Source: Candidatus Rifleibacteriota bacterium (lineage in GTDB: Bacteria > Muiribacteriota > Ozemobacteria > Ozemobacterales > Ozemobacteraceae). Taken from it: DNA of 64,000 nucleotides. The notes beneath the pieces are model-generated. The model worked only from the letters and a program-made list of their open reading frames with translations, had not been told where the DNA came from and did not search any database. This document shows, in pieces, positions 16,385 to 23,653 of the stretch. The position numbers and the translations under genes were made by a program. Positions within the stretch are counted from its first letter, which is position 1; each line of letters starts with the position of its first letter. Location: contig JAAYVD010000117.1 of assembly GCA_012517355.1 (NCBI GenBank), positions 91,717 to 155,716 on the forward strand. Direction: 5' to 3'.

Positions 16385-17572
16385 CTACTGTCCGGCCGGA
16401 GCCGGGGCGACGGTTTCCCCCGGATCTTCGCTGGCCGGCACGTCTTCCGGGGCAACCTCCTCCGGAGGGGCCGGAGGGGCCGGAGGGGCGGGATCGGCGG
16501 GGGCGGGTTCGACCAGGATGATGGTCGGCGAACCGGGGGCTCCCAAGGCGGCCGGGGCGGCGGCAGGAGTGGCAGGGGCCTGTGGCGCTGCGGGTGCAGG
16601 AGTGGCGGCCGGTGCAGGAGTGGCCGGCGGGGCTGCCGGGGCTGGCGTTTCGGGGGGAGCGGGTTCGTGGGTTCCCCCGGAGGCGGCAGGTGTGGTGGCC
16701 GTCGGGGCCGGAGCGGGAGAGGCAACCGGAGCGGGAATTGGCGCCGGCGCCGGCACCGGCGCGGGAATCGGTGCCGGTTGCGGGGTGGGACCCGTTGGGG
16801 GAAGGGGTGGGGTCTTGCGGGCGACGAGCAGTTCGGGTGGGATGGCCCGCTTCAGCCCTTTCAGGAACCGGATCGTGGTCTGGTCGCCGGGCCGGGCCTC
16901 CAGGGCTTTCAGATAGGCATCCCCGGCCGCCTGGAACTGCTTGCCTTCCGAATGCAGCCGCGCCACCCAGGTCCAGGCGTCCGCATTCATCGGGTTGGCC
17001 TGGGCGGCCTGCTGGAACCGGTCCATGGCCTCCTTCTTCTGGCCCTGCTGGTAGAAAAGGTAGCCCCATTTCCGCAGGGCTTCCGACAGGAACGCCTGGA
17101 CCGCGGGCTTCTTCGGGGAGTCGGGGAACTCCTTCAGATACTCCTGCCAGGCCACCGCCTCGCGCGCGGCGAAGTCCATCTGGCCGAGAATCCGGGCCCG
17201 GCGATAGAGATAGACCTTGCGGTTGGCGGGATCGCTCTCCACCTGGAAGTTCAACTTCTGCAGCTCCCGGTCGAGCTGGGCCCGTTCGCTTTCCCCGAGG
17301 CGCAGATCCTCCCTGACATCGGAAGCGATGGTGCGCAGGACCCGCATTTCGGCCAACGGCTCGAAGCAGGTCTGGCAGTAGTCGGCTTCCACGGGGTTCT
17401 GGGTGCCGCAGGACAGGCACTTGTTCAGGATGTGGCCGCACTTCTTGCAGACCACATCCGTGACCTGGGCCATGGTGCGGCATTCCGGGCAGACGTTCTT
17501 CAGGGCAAAAACCAGGCCGGCCGTCATGGTGAAGCACAACAGCAAGCCCACCACCAGCTGGAACCGTTTCAT
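16385..17572 (-). CDS. Membrane-anchored zinc-ribbon/TPR protein with Pro-Ala-rich tail
   Basis: The product has 395 residues from the ATG at 17572, with GGAGGT 5 bp upstream. An N-terminal hydrophobic segment (MKRFQLVVGLLLCFTMTAGLVFALK) is a signal anchor. Residues about 26-70 hold three or four CxxC pairs (VCPECR, VCKKCG, KCLSCG, YCQTCF), that is, a double zinc ribbon. Residues about 95-250 contain TPR-like helices (ANPMNADAWTWVARLHSEGK and neighbours). The last 140 residues are low-complexity Pro/Ala. The architecture suggests a scaffold or assembly protein at the membrane. It probably shares a transcript with the sigma-54 activator downstream, and might feed that regulator a signal, but this is speculation. 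Confidence 0.75.
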   Translation of the reverse strand: MKRFQLVVGLLLCFTMTAGLVFALKNVCPECRTMAQVTDVVCKKCGHILNKCLSCGTQNPVEADYCQTCFEPLAEMRVLRTIASDVREDLRLGESERAQLDRELQKLNFQVESDPANRKVYLYRRARILGQMDFAAREAVAWQEYLKEFPDSPKKPAVQAFLSEALRKWGYLFYQQGQKKEAMDRFQQAAQANPMNADAWTWVARLHSEGKQFQAAGDAYLKALEARPGDQTTIRFLKGLKRAIPPELLVARKTPPLPPTGPTPQPAPIPAPVPAPAPIPAPVASPAPAPTATTPAASGGTHEPAPPETPAPAAPPATPAPAATPAPAAPQAPATPAAAPAALGAPGSPTIILVEPAPADPAPPAPPAPPEEVAPEDVPASEDPGETVAPAPAGQ

Positions 17573-17629
17573 GAATGACCTCCAGGGATTCGCAGGAATG
17601 GGCCCCTCATCCAAGGAAGGGCCTGGACC

Positions 17630-18478
17630 TCACCCAAGGCCAGGGGTGAACAGGTCCCATTGGTTGACGTTGGAGACGAAGGCCAGATTGGCAGACTCCG
17701 CCGCCTTCTGGGACACCAGGATGCGCGAGGGCCGGAGCCCGCCCAGCACGCTCAGGACGGGCTTGATGGCCTCCCGGTCGAGGTCATGGCGCGTCGGGCG
17801 GAAGACGAACCACTCCCGTCCGTCGAAGCACCCGAGATACGACCGGTCCTGGAACCGGATGCGATGGAGAAGGGGCCGGGAATGGCTGAAAACCCCGTAG
17901 GAGGCCGCCAGAAACCCCCGCACCAGGACGAACCTGGGAGGCAGGGGAGGGCCCAGGAAGGGAAGCAGGGGCTCGGCGAGGGCTTCGTCCAGATCGGCGG
18001 CGACCGGGGTCGCCTCGGCGCCGGGACTGGGTTCCATATCGTCGGTCTGGATCCATCCGTAGGTGCGGTCCCGTTTGAGACCGATCGATTCGAGGTCGGC
18101 GAGCACCTCCTCGGTGTCGGCGAGGTAGACCAGCCCGGAATACTGCCGAGTCTTGGCTTCCCGGGCCAGGCCGGTCACCAGTTTCCTCGCCAGGACGGGA
18201 GTCCGGAAGTCGGGATGAAGCCTCCATTTGACCACGCATCCGGTGCCGTCAGCCCCGGGAATCATGTCGGCATACCCGAAAACGGTGGTTCCAAACGCCA
18301 ATACCCACGAGGATCCGGGCGTGCGGGCCACCACCTTGTGGTTCATCCGGCAGGTTTCCGCCGAATCCAGCCACCCCCCCTCGAGGGTTTCCCGACAGCG
18401 TTGCATGTCGACGACCGATTCCGGGTCTTCTTCGTAGGAGAACACCCGGAAATCGATGCGACGGATCAAGTCGTTCAT
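17630..18478 (-). CDS. GNAT-like acetyltransferase-fold protein
   Basis: This is a 282-residue protein. Residues 50-140 resemble a GNAT fold. A substrate strand (SSWVLAFGTTVFGYADMI) is followed by CVVKWRLHPDFRTPVLARKL, which looks like the strand 4 to helix 3 acetyl-CoA segment (R/Q-x-x-G/A pattern imperfect), and by a later strand/helix (SGLVYLADTEEVLADLESIG). The C-terminal half (about 160-282) is a second alpha/beta region that may be another, degenerate GNAT copy. The acetyl-CoA loop is not canonical, so activity and substrate are uncertain. It has its own promoter 18 bp upstream of the ATG at 18478. Confidence 0.5.
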   Translation of the reverse strand: MNDLIRRIDFRVFSYEEDPESVVDMQRCRETLEGGWLDSAETCRMNHKVVARTPGSSWVLAFGTTVFGYADMIPGADGTGCVVKWRLHPDFRTPVLARKLVTGLAREAKTRQYSGLVYLADTEEVLADLESIGLKRDRTYGWIQTDDMEPSPGAEATPVAADLDEALAEPLLPFLGPPLPPRFVLVRGFLAASYGVFSHSRPLLHRIRFQDRSYLGCFDGREWFVFRPTRHDLDREAIKPVLSVLGGLRPSRILVSQKAAESANLAFVSNVNQWDLFTPGLG

Positions 18479-18496
18479 GGAGATCGCCTGGGGCCC

Positions 18497-18525
18497 ACTT
18501 TACCCAAAACCCCCCGGGGACACAA
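18497..18525 (-). promoter_or_regulatory. Promoter of the GNAT-like gene
   Basis: On the - strand TTGTGT (18520-18525) and TAAAGT (18497-18502) have a 17-bp spacer. The ATG is 18 bp beyond the -10 box. The rest of 18526-18812 shows no gene or strong structure that I can support. Confidence 0.45.
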
Positions 18526-18812
18526 GATCCCTTCCTCGGTGAGGCTTCGAGAAGACTCCCAGGGTCCAGGTACCCTCCTCCGTCGGGAATGTGCCAGGTC
18601 CCCTTTGCCGCCTCCGGATGGTGGCGCGAAAAGCCTGATCGAACCGGTCGGAAGGGTCACTCAGGATGCCCAATTCTGGAGGGGAGGCCCCCAGTGGCCG
18701 CCCCCCTTTCAGGAATTCGAAGGCCAACCAAAGTCCATTCCTCCAAACCCCCGAATGGACAAAACCCCGGAACTCCAGTTCGGAGCCCCGGGATTTGGTG
18801 GGACGGTGGGGA

Positions 18813-19226
18813 TTACTTGCCTTGGCCGCAGGGCTTGTTGCAGACCGTGCGGAAGTGGCCCTTGGTGTGCTGGCCGTTCTTGTCGTAGTGGCCCTTCACG
18901 AAGGTCTTGCATTTCTTGCCGGTGACGGCCTTCTTCACGGCGACGCCGGTGTCCATGACCTTGTTCTGGACCGAGTCGAAAACCTTGGTGCCGGCCTTCT
19001 TGCCCTTCTCATAGCCCTTCTTGAACGCGCACTTGACCTTCTTGAGGAAGCCGCAGCCATTGTGGCCACCGTGCTGTCCGGCCTGCCCGGCCTGACCAAC
19101 CTGCCCGGCCTGTCCGGCCTGGCCGGTCTGCCCGCTCTGGTCGCTCTGGCCGGGGTTGCCGGCAAAGGCCACGGGGGCGAAGATCAAGGAACCCATCAGG
19201 ATCGAACTGATAATCTGGCTGCGCAT
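18813..19226 (-). CDS. Small secreted basic protein with Gly-Gln-X repeats
   Basis: The 137-residue product starts at the ATG at 19226 (AGGAGGG 8 bp upstream). A Sec signal peptide ends at about Ala22 (APVAFA|GN). The mature N-terminus (about 25-52) is made of Gly-Gln-X triplets: GQS, GQT, GQA, GQV and more, a collagen-like periodicity without proline. The remaining 85 residues are rich in Lys and Gly and hold five cysteines (58, 66, 106, 129, 133). The C-terminus is very basic and ends CNKPCGQGK. A cell-surface, matrix or nucleic-acid/polyanion-binding role would fit the composition, but no family is recognised. It is divergent from the MscS-type channel gene. Confidence 0.7.
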   Translation of the reverse strand: MRSQIISSILMGSLIFAPVAFAGNPGQSDQSGQTGQAGQAGQVGQAGQAGQHGGHNGCGFLKKVKCAFKKGYEKGKKAGTKVFDSVQNKVMDTGVAVKKAVTGKKCKTFVKGHYDKNGQHTKGHFRTVCNKPCGQGK

Positions 19227-19360
19227 CTGGAAAACCCTCCTGTTTCTTTTTGCCTTATGGTGCTTTTCGGTCGTTCCGTTTCGGATGTCCAGACGTCAAG
19301 CAACCCCCGTGCCAATTCGTACCTCCCGAAAAACCCTGATTCTACCGATAATGCAGAAAG

Positions 19361-19387
19361 AAACTGCCTGCCGTCTGGCAGTTTTTC
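19361..19387. terminator. Orphan hairpin with T-runs on both sides, between divergent genes
   Basis: AAACTGCC (19361-19368) pairs with GGCAGTTT (19377-19384) around an 8-nt loop. The + side continues as a run of five T (19382-19386), and the - side has TTTCTTTC. No coding gene ends here. It lies in the leader of the channel gene, so it may be an attenuator or mark an unseen small RNA. Confidence 0.45.
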
Positions 19388-19427
19388 GTCAGTTTCGCTG
19401 ACAAATTTCCGACACAGGAACGGGACC

Positions 19428-21008
19428 ATGGAAACCTGGCTCACCCTCTGGAAGACCTCTGTCCACGGCTGGCTGTCCTCCGCCCTGGTGCCGGTTCTGA
19501 TCATGACCATCGGCGCCGTCCTCTGGCGGTGGAGCCTGCAGGTGCTGGCCGCCCGCGGGATCGAGGAGAACTCTTTCTGGAAGAAGCTTCTCGGGGCCAT
19601 TGCCGTTCCCGGCTACCTCCTGATCGGCGCGACCGCCTTCAAGGTCGGGTTGGAAATGGCGGACCCGGGGAGCATCCCTCAGAAATGGCTGGTGGGATCC
19701 AACCTCCTGGTCGTCTTCTCTCTCGTCCTCCTGCTCGGGGAGGCCCTGTTCACCCTGGCCATCGATTTCTACCTCCGCCAGCGCCATGCGACCGAGGTGC
19801 CCTCCATCTTCCAGCAACTGTCCAAGGCCACCGTCTACGGCCTGTTTGCCCTCTCCTTCGTCTCCACCACCCTGAAGGTCGATATCACCCCCCTGCTGAC
19901 CACCTCCGCCGTGGTCACCATGGTGATCGGTTTCGCCCTTCAGGACGTCCTGGGAAACCTCTTTTCGGGCATCTCCGTCCACATCTCCCCGCCCTTCCGG
20001 ATCGGCGACTGGATCAAGGTCGGCGAGTTCTGCGGCCGCGTCACCGAATCGAACTGGCGGGCCACCACCCTCCGTTCGGCCGATCGGGACACGTTCATCA
20101 TCCCCAACAACGACATCGCCAAAAAGGACATCATGAATCTGTCCCAGCGGCCGGGACTGCTCTACAACGATTTCATCATCGGCCTCGCCTACGAAGCCTC
20201 CCCCGACCAGGTCCGGCGGTCCCTGCTGGGGGCTTGCGGCCAGGTGCGGGAAATCTGTCGCTCCCCAGGGCCCCGCGTCTTCATGGACGGGTTCCAGGAT
20301 TTCAGCATCACCTATCGGATCCGCTACTGGTTCAAGGACGGGCACAGCCCCCTGGCCGTGAAGGACCAGTTGACCTCCCGCATCTGGTATCGCCTGAAGC
20401 GTGATGGAATAACCATTCCCTTCCCCATCCGGGAGGTGAACCTCCATCCGGAGAAGGACCAGAAATCGGAAATGATCGACCGCCGCCTGGCCCTCCTTTC
20501 CGAAGTCGATTTCCTGCGCGAACTCGACCGCCCCCACCGGGTCTTCCTCGCCACCCGCCTGAAGGAGTTCTGGTACGAGGCGGGCGAGACCATCGTCCAG
20601 AAGGGAAGCGCGGGCACCGACTTCTTCCTCATCGATCGCGGCCGGGTTTCCGTCTTCCTGGACGACGAAGCCACCAGCCCCGTGGCCGAACTGGGGAGCG
20701 GGCAGTTCTTCGGGGAGATGTCCCTGTTGACGGGGGAACCCCGTTCCGCCACCATCCGCGCGGAGGCCGAGACCCTCCTGGTGGTCCTCTCCCAGGAGGT
20801 GATGAGCCACCTGCTACGGGAACAGCCAGACCTGGCGAACCTGTTGAGCTCCGTGCTGGCCGACCGCAACGCCAAAAACCGCGCCGCCCAGGCCAAAACC
20901 GAGGCTGTCGAGCCGGGCCGCCCGGCCCGTTCCGGGGGTGGGGTCGACGACGAACAGGCCAGCTCCCTCCTGCTCGACCGGATCCGCCGTTTCTTCCGCC
21001 TCTCCTAG
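19428..21008 (+). CDS. MscS-type mechanosensitive channel with C-terminal cyclic-nucleotide-binding domain
   Basis: This is a 526-residue inner-membrane channel. Transmembrane helices lie near residues 18-40, 55-75, 90-113 and 135-175. The pore-lining helix and the MscS beta domain follow (VTMVIGFALQDVLGNLFSGISV, then PPFRIGDWIKV), and the MscS C-terminal domain extends to about 350. Residues about 375-490 are a cNMP-binding domain with a phosphate-binding cassette (FFGEMSLLTGEPRSATIRAE) that keeps the Glu and Arg needed for nucleotide binding. Channels of this type may open in response to tension and be tuned by cAMP or cGMP. The start is the ATG at 19428, with AGGA 8 bp upstream. The open frame reaches further upstream but has no other sensible start. 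Confidence 0.9.
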   Translation: METWLTLWKTSVHGWLSSALVPVLIMTIGAVLWRWSLQVLAARGIEENSFWKKLLGAIAVPGYLLIGATAFKVGLEMADPGSIPQKWLVGSNLLVVFSLVLLLGEALFTLAIDFYLRQRHATEVPSIFQQLSKATVYGLFALSFVSTTLKVDITPLLTTSAVVTMVIGFALQDVLGNLFSGISVHISPPFRIGDWIKVGEFCGRVTESNWRATTLRSADRDTFIIPNNDIAKKDIMNLSQRPGLLYNDFIIGLAYEASPDQVRRSLLGACGQVREICRSPGPRVFMDGFQDFSITYRIRYWFKDGHSPLAVKDQLTSRIWYRLKRDGITIPFPIREVNLHPEKDQKSEMIDRRLALLSEVDFLRELDRPHRVFLATRLKEFWYEAGETIVQKGSAGTDFFLIDRGRVSVFLDDEATSPVAELGSGQFFGEMSLLTGEPRSATIRAEAETLLVVLSQEVMSHLLREQPDLANLLSSVLADRNAKNRAAQAKTEAVEPGRPARSGGGVDDEQASSLLLDRIRRFFRLS

Positions 21009-21220
21009 TCCCGCGCCACGATGGACGTGGTGGTTTTCCCTCCGAGGCTCCTGGAATGGCTCAACAGGCAGGCGCAGGGTGAACCACCAGCTTCGATGTC
21101 GATGGGGGACCGCCGGCGGGTCCTCAGAAAAGCCGGGACTGTTCCAGTGCCCCCATGGAACGCGTTCCCGTGCTCCCCGTTCGGCAATCGCCTGGCAGTC
21201 GTCTGGCGACCGTCCGGCCG

Positions 21221-21249
21221 TTGACGTTTTCGGGCAGGGTGGCTATAAT
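21221..21249 (+). promoter_or_regulatory. Promoter of the cysteine-cluster protein gene
   Basis: TTGACG (21221-21226), a 17-bp spacer and a perfect TATAAT (21244-21249) lie 40 bp before the ATG at 21290. The sequence between 21009 and 21220 holds nothing recognisable. Confidence 0.7.
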
Positions 21250-21289
21250 TTTCCATTCTTTCCCCATTTCCTTTCGCGGCGGGAGATTT

Positions 21290-21637
21290 ATGAACCGGAT
21301 GTACAAAAAGTTCATCACTTCCTTCAAGATGCAGCTCAAGCGGCGCTATCTCATGTTGCTGAAAAAGGAAACGGTGGCCAGTGGGTTGCTCCGCCGGCGC
21401 GGCGAGTGCCTGGGGTGCGGCGAGTGCTGCAAGTCGTCCTTCGACTGCCCGTTCCTGTACAAGAGCGGAAACATGCTGCTGTGTCGCATCCACGACACCA
21501 AACCCGAGGTTTGCAAGACCTACCCCTTCAACGAGCAGGATGTCTTCCCGCATACCGTAGGCAAATGCGGCTACTACTTCGTCGATGCCGACGAGGCCGC
21601 CTCCGACCAGGAGAAGGACCCCGGAGAATCCCGCTGA
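21290..21637 (+). CDS. YkgJ-family cysteine cluster protein
   Basis: The product has 115 residues from the ATG at 21290 (GGGAG just upstream). A basic N-terminal stretch (about 1-35) is followed by the YkgJ/UPF0153 cysteine pattern: CLGCGECC, then FDCPFL, then CRIHDTKPEVCKTYPF and a final Cys in KCGYYF. The family is thought to chelate zinc or iron. Its precise role is not established, though some members are linked to protein methylation or surface-structure biogenesis. The gene has a strong promoter and a hairpin after its stop, so it is monocistronic. An in-frame ATG at 21155 lies upstream of the promoter and is unlikely to be used. Confidence 0.8.
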   Translation: MNRMYKKFITSFKMQLKRRYLMLLKKETVASGLLRRRGECLGCGECCKSSFDCPFLYKSGNMLLCRIHDTKPEVCKTYPFNEQDVFPHTVGKCGYYFVDADEAASDQEKDPGESR

Positions 21638-21665
21638 TCCTCCCTTCCCCCGCTTCGGCCGAACC

Positions 21666-21697
21666 GCGAAGACCGCCCCCTGGAGGGCGGTCTTCGC
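21666..21697. terminator. Strong hairpin after the cysteine-cluster gene
   Basis: A perfect 13-bp stem (21666-21678 with 21685-21697) with a 6-nt loop lies 28 bp after the stop. No T-run follows. The remaining 180 bp to the pyk stop hold no supported feature. Confidence 0.55.
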
Positions 21698-21877
21698 GCT
21701 TCCGGGAGGGGGGATTGCCGGGCGGCCCCCTGGCGGGACGGGCCACGGGCGTTTCGCGCCGTCATCCTCCGTGGCCGCGGGGGGGAACCTTCCTCCCAGC
21801 CTGATCCTGCAGCAACGGTCGCGTCACCCCCCTCGGCCGGGGGAGGGGGAACCCCTTCCGATCTTCTGGCGGTCGGC

Positions 21878-23293
21878 TCAGGGGATGCGATGCAGCTTGA
21901 GCAGGTTGGTATTCCCCTTGACTCCCAGGGGAACGCCGGCCACGATCACGACCACGTCGCCCGACCCCGCCAACCCGGAAGCCTTCAGCGTCTTCTCGGC
22001 TTCGAAGATCATGGCGTCGGTGTCGCGCATATCACCCACCAGCAGGGTCTCGACCCCCCAATTGAGGGCCAGGCGGCGGCAGGCGGACTCCCGCGGGGTG
22101 AGCGCGACCAGGCGCACCGGGGGATGATACTTGGAGATGCACTGGGCGGTGTTGCCGCTGTGGGTGAAGGCAACAATGGCCTTGGCCCCGATATCGACCG
22201 CCGATTCGCAGGCGGCGTGGGCGACGATGGCTTCGATCTCGCGTGCCACCTCGGGCAGCAGGTTGTCGAAGCTGCCGTGTTTCGCCGCGGTCTTTTCGGC
22301 CTCGACCGCGATGGCGGCCATCGTCTGGACGGCGGCGACGGGGTGCTTCCCGGCCGCCGTCTCCCCGGAGAGCATGACCGCGTCGGTCCCGTCGAGGATG
22401 GCATTGAACACGTCGGTAGCCTCGGCGCGGGTGGGCCGGCTGTTGTCCATCATCGATTCGAGCATCTGGGTGGCGGTGATGGCGGGGATGCCGCGGGCGG
22501 TGCAGCGGGCCAGGATGTGCTTCTGCAGGCTGGGCACCTGCTCGAGCGGCAGTTCCACCCCCAGGTCCCCGCGAGCAATCATCACTCCGTCGGACAGGGT
22601 GAGGATCGCTTCGAGGTCCTGGATGGCCTCGGGCATCTCGATCTTGGCGATGACCCGGATGGGGGCGGTGCCGATCAGGTCGCGCAACTGCCTGAGGTCG
22701 GAGGCCTTGCGGATGAACGAGAGGGCGACGTAGTCGAGACCCTGTTCGATGATGAACCGGAGGTCGTCCTGGTCCTTGGCGGTGATGGTCTGAATGGTCA
22801 GCGGAACCCCGGGCATGTTCATGCCCTTCTTGTCTTTCAGCAGGCCGCCGTCCTTGACGGTGAACTTGACCCAGTCCGAGCCCTTCTCGATGGCCTTCAG
22901 GGAAATGTTGCCGTCGTCGAGCAGGACGGTGTCGCCGATCCGGAGGTCCTTGACCAGGTTTGGATAGCTGGTGCCGACCCCGGTGGGGGAGCCCTCCAAC
23001 TTGGGGTTCTCGCTGAGGATGAATTCCTGGCCCGGGGTCAAAGTCACCGGCCCCTGGGGGAAGGTGCCGACCCGGATCTTGGGTCCGCACAGGTCGCCCA
23101 GCAGGCCGATGTGGGCCTGCTCCAGGCGGGCGGCTTCCCGCACCGCCGCGATCGTGGCCAGGTGGGTTTCGTGGGTGCCGTGGGAAAAATTCAGCCGGAA
23201 CACGTTGGCCCCCGCCTGGATGAGCTGGCGGATGATGCCGGTCTGGCTGGAGGAAGGGCCCAGGGTGGCGACGATCTTCGTGCGCTTGGTCAT
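21878..23293 (-). CDS. pyk: Pyruvate kinase
   Basis: This 471-residue glycolytic enzyme converts phosphoenolpyruvate and ADP to pyruvate and ATP. MTKRTKIVATLGPSS, RLNFSHGTHE, GDLCGPKIRVG, the active-site lysine region VIAKIEMPEAI, the IARGDLGVELP metal site and ATQMLESMMDNSRPTRAEATD all match the family. The C-terminal allosteric domain (about 350-471) is complete. The start at ATG 23293 follows GAGAGGA; an upstream in-frame start at 23371 lies before the promoter and is not used. It is the only central glycolytic gene in the window and has its own promoter at 23338-23366. Confidence 0.97.
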   Translation of the reverse strand: MTKRTKIVATLGPSSSQTGIIRQLIQAGANVFRLNFSHGTHETHLATIAAVREAARLEQAHIGLLGDLCGPKIRVGTFPQGPVTLTPGQEFILSENPKLEGSPTGVGTSYPNLVKDLRIGDTVLLDDGNISLKAIEKGSDWVKFTVKDGGLLKDKKGMNMPGVPLTIQTITAKDQDDLRFIIEQGLDYVALSFIRKASDLRQLRDLIGTAPIRVIAKIEMPEAIQDLEAILTLSDGVMIARGDLGVELPLEQVPSLQKHILARCTARGIPAITATQMLESMMDNSRPTRAEATDVFNAILDGTDAVMLSGETAAGKHPVAAVQTMAAIAVEAEKTAAKHGSFDNLLPEVAREIEAIVAHAACESAVDIGAKAIVAFTHSGNTAQCISKYHPPVRLVALTPRESACRRLALNWGVETLLVGDMRDTDAMIFEAEKTLKASGLAGSGDVVVIVAGVPLGVKGNTNLLKLHRIP

Positions 23294-23337
23294 CGGTATC
23301 CTCTCGGTTTGAACTGCGACCTCCCGGCCGCCCGCCC

Positions 23338-23366
23338 AGCATAGCCAAAACGCCCCGCCCTGGCAA
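23338..23366 (-). promoter_or_regulatory. Promoter of pyk
   Basis: On the - strand TTGCCA (23361-23366), a 17-bp spacer and TATGCT (23338-23343) give a start about 40 bp before the pyk ATG. Confidence 0.65.
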
Positions 23367-23385
23367 CCCACCCCCCCGGCGTGAA

Positions 23386-23529
23386 TTTCGGGGACACATG
23401 ACCAAATTCATTCCACCCATCCTGCTTGGCGAAAAAAGCGGGACAGCAGGGGCATTAACCCAGGGGAAAAGTCAGGGGGTTCATGACTCACCTCATGAAA
23501 GGGAAGAAAAAAGTCATGTGTCCCCGAAA
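23386..23529. repeat. 144-bp element bounded by 17-bp perfect inverted repeats (REP/MITE-like)
   Basis: TTTCGGGGACACATGAC (23386-23402) and its exact reverse complement (23513-23529) bound a 110-bp core. The core contains a smaller palindrome, TTCATGA and TCATGAA around 6 nt near 23480-23499. The element sits between the pyk promoter and the next gene and has no coding capacity of its own. GGGGACAC-type arms recall REP or REPIN elements mobilised by REP-associated tyrosine transposases. No such transposase is in the window, so the class is inferred. The whole 23294-23653 gap is otherwise empty. Confidence 0.55.
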
Positions 23530-23653
23530 CTCCGAAACTCGGTCGAGGGAACGAAGGCTTCGGGACGTGGAGGTCTTCGGGCGGGTGTGGAAACTGCCGA
23601 TGCCTGTGAGGGGAAAAAAGGAATCCCCCCGACCCGCCATAAGGAGGCATGCA

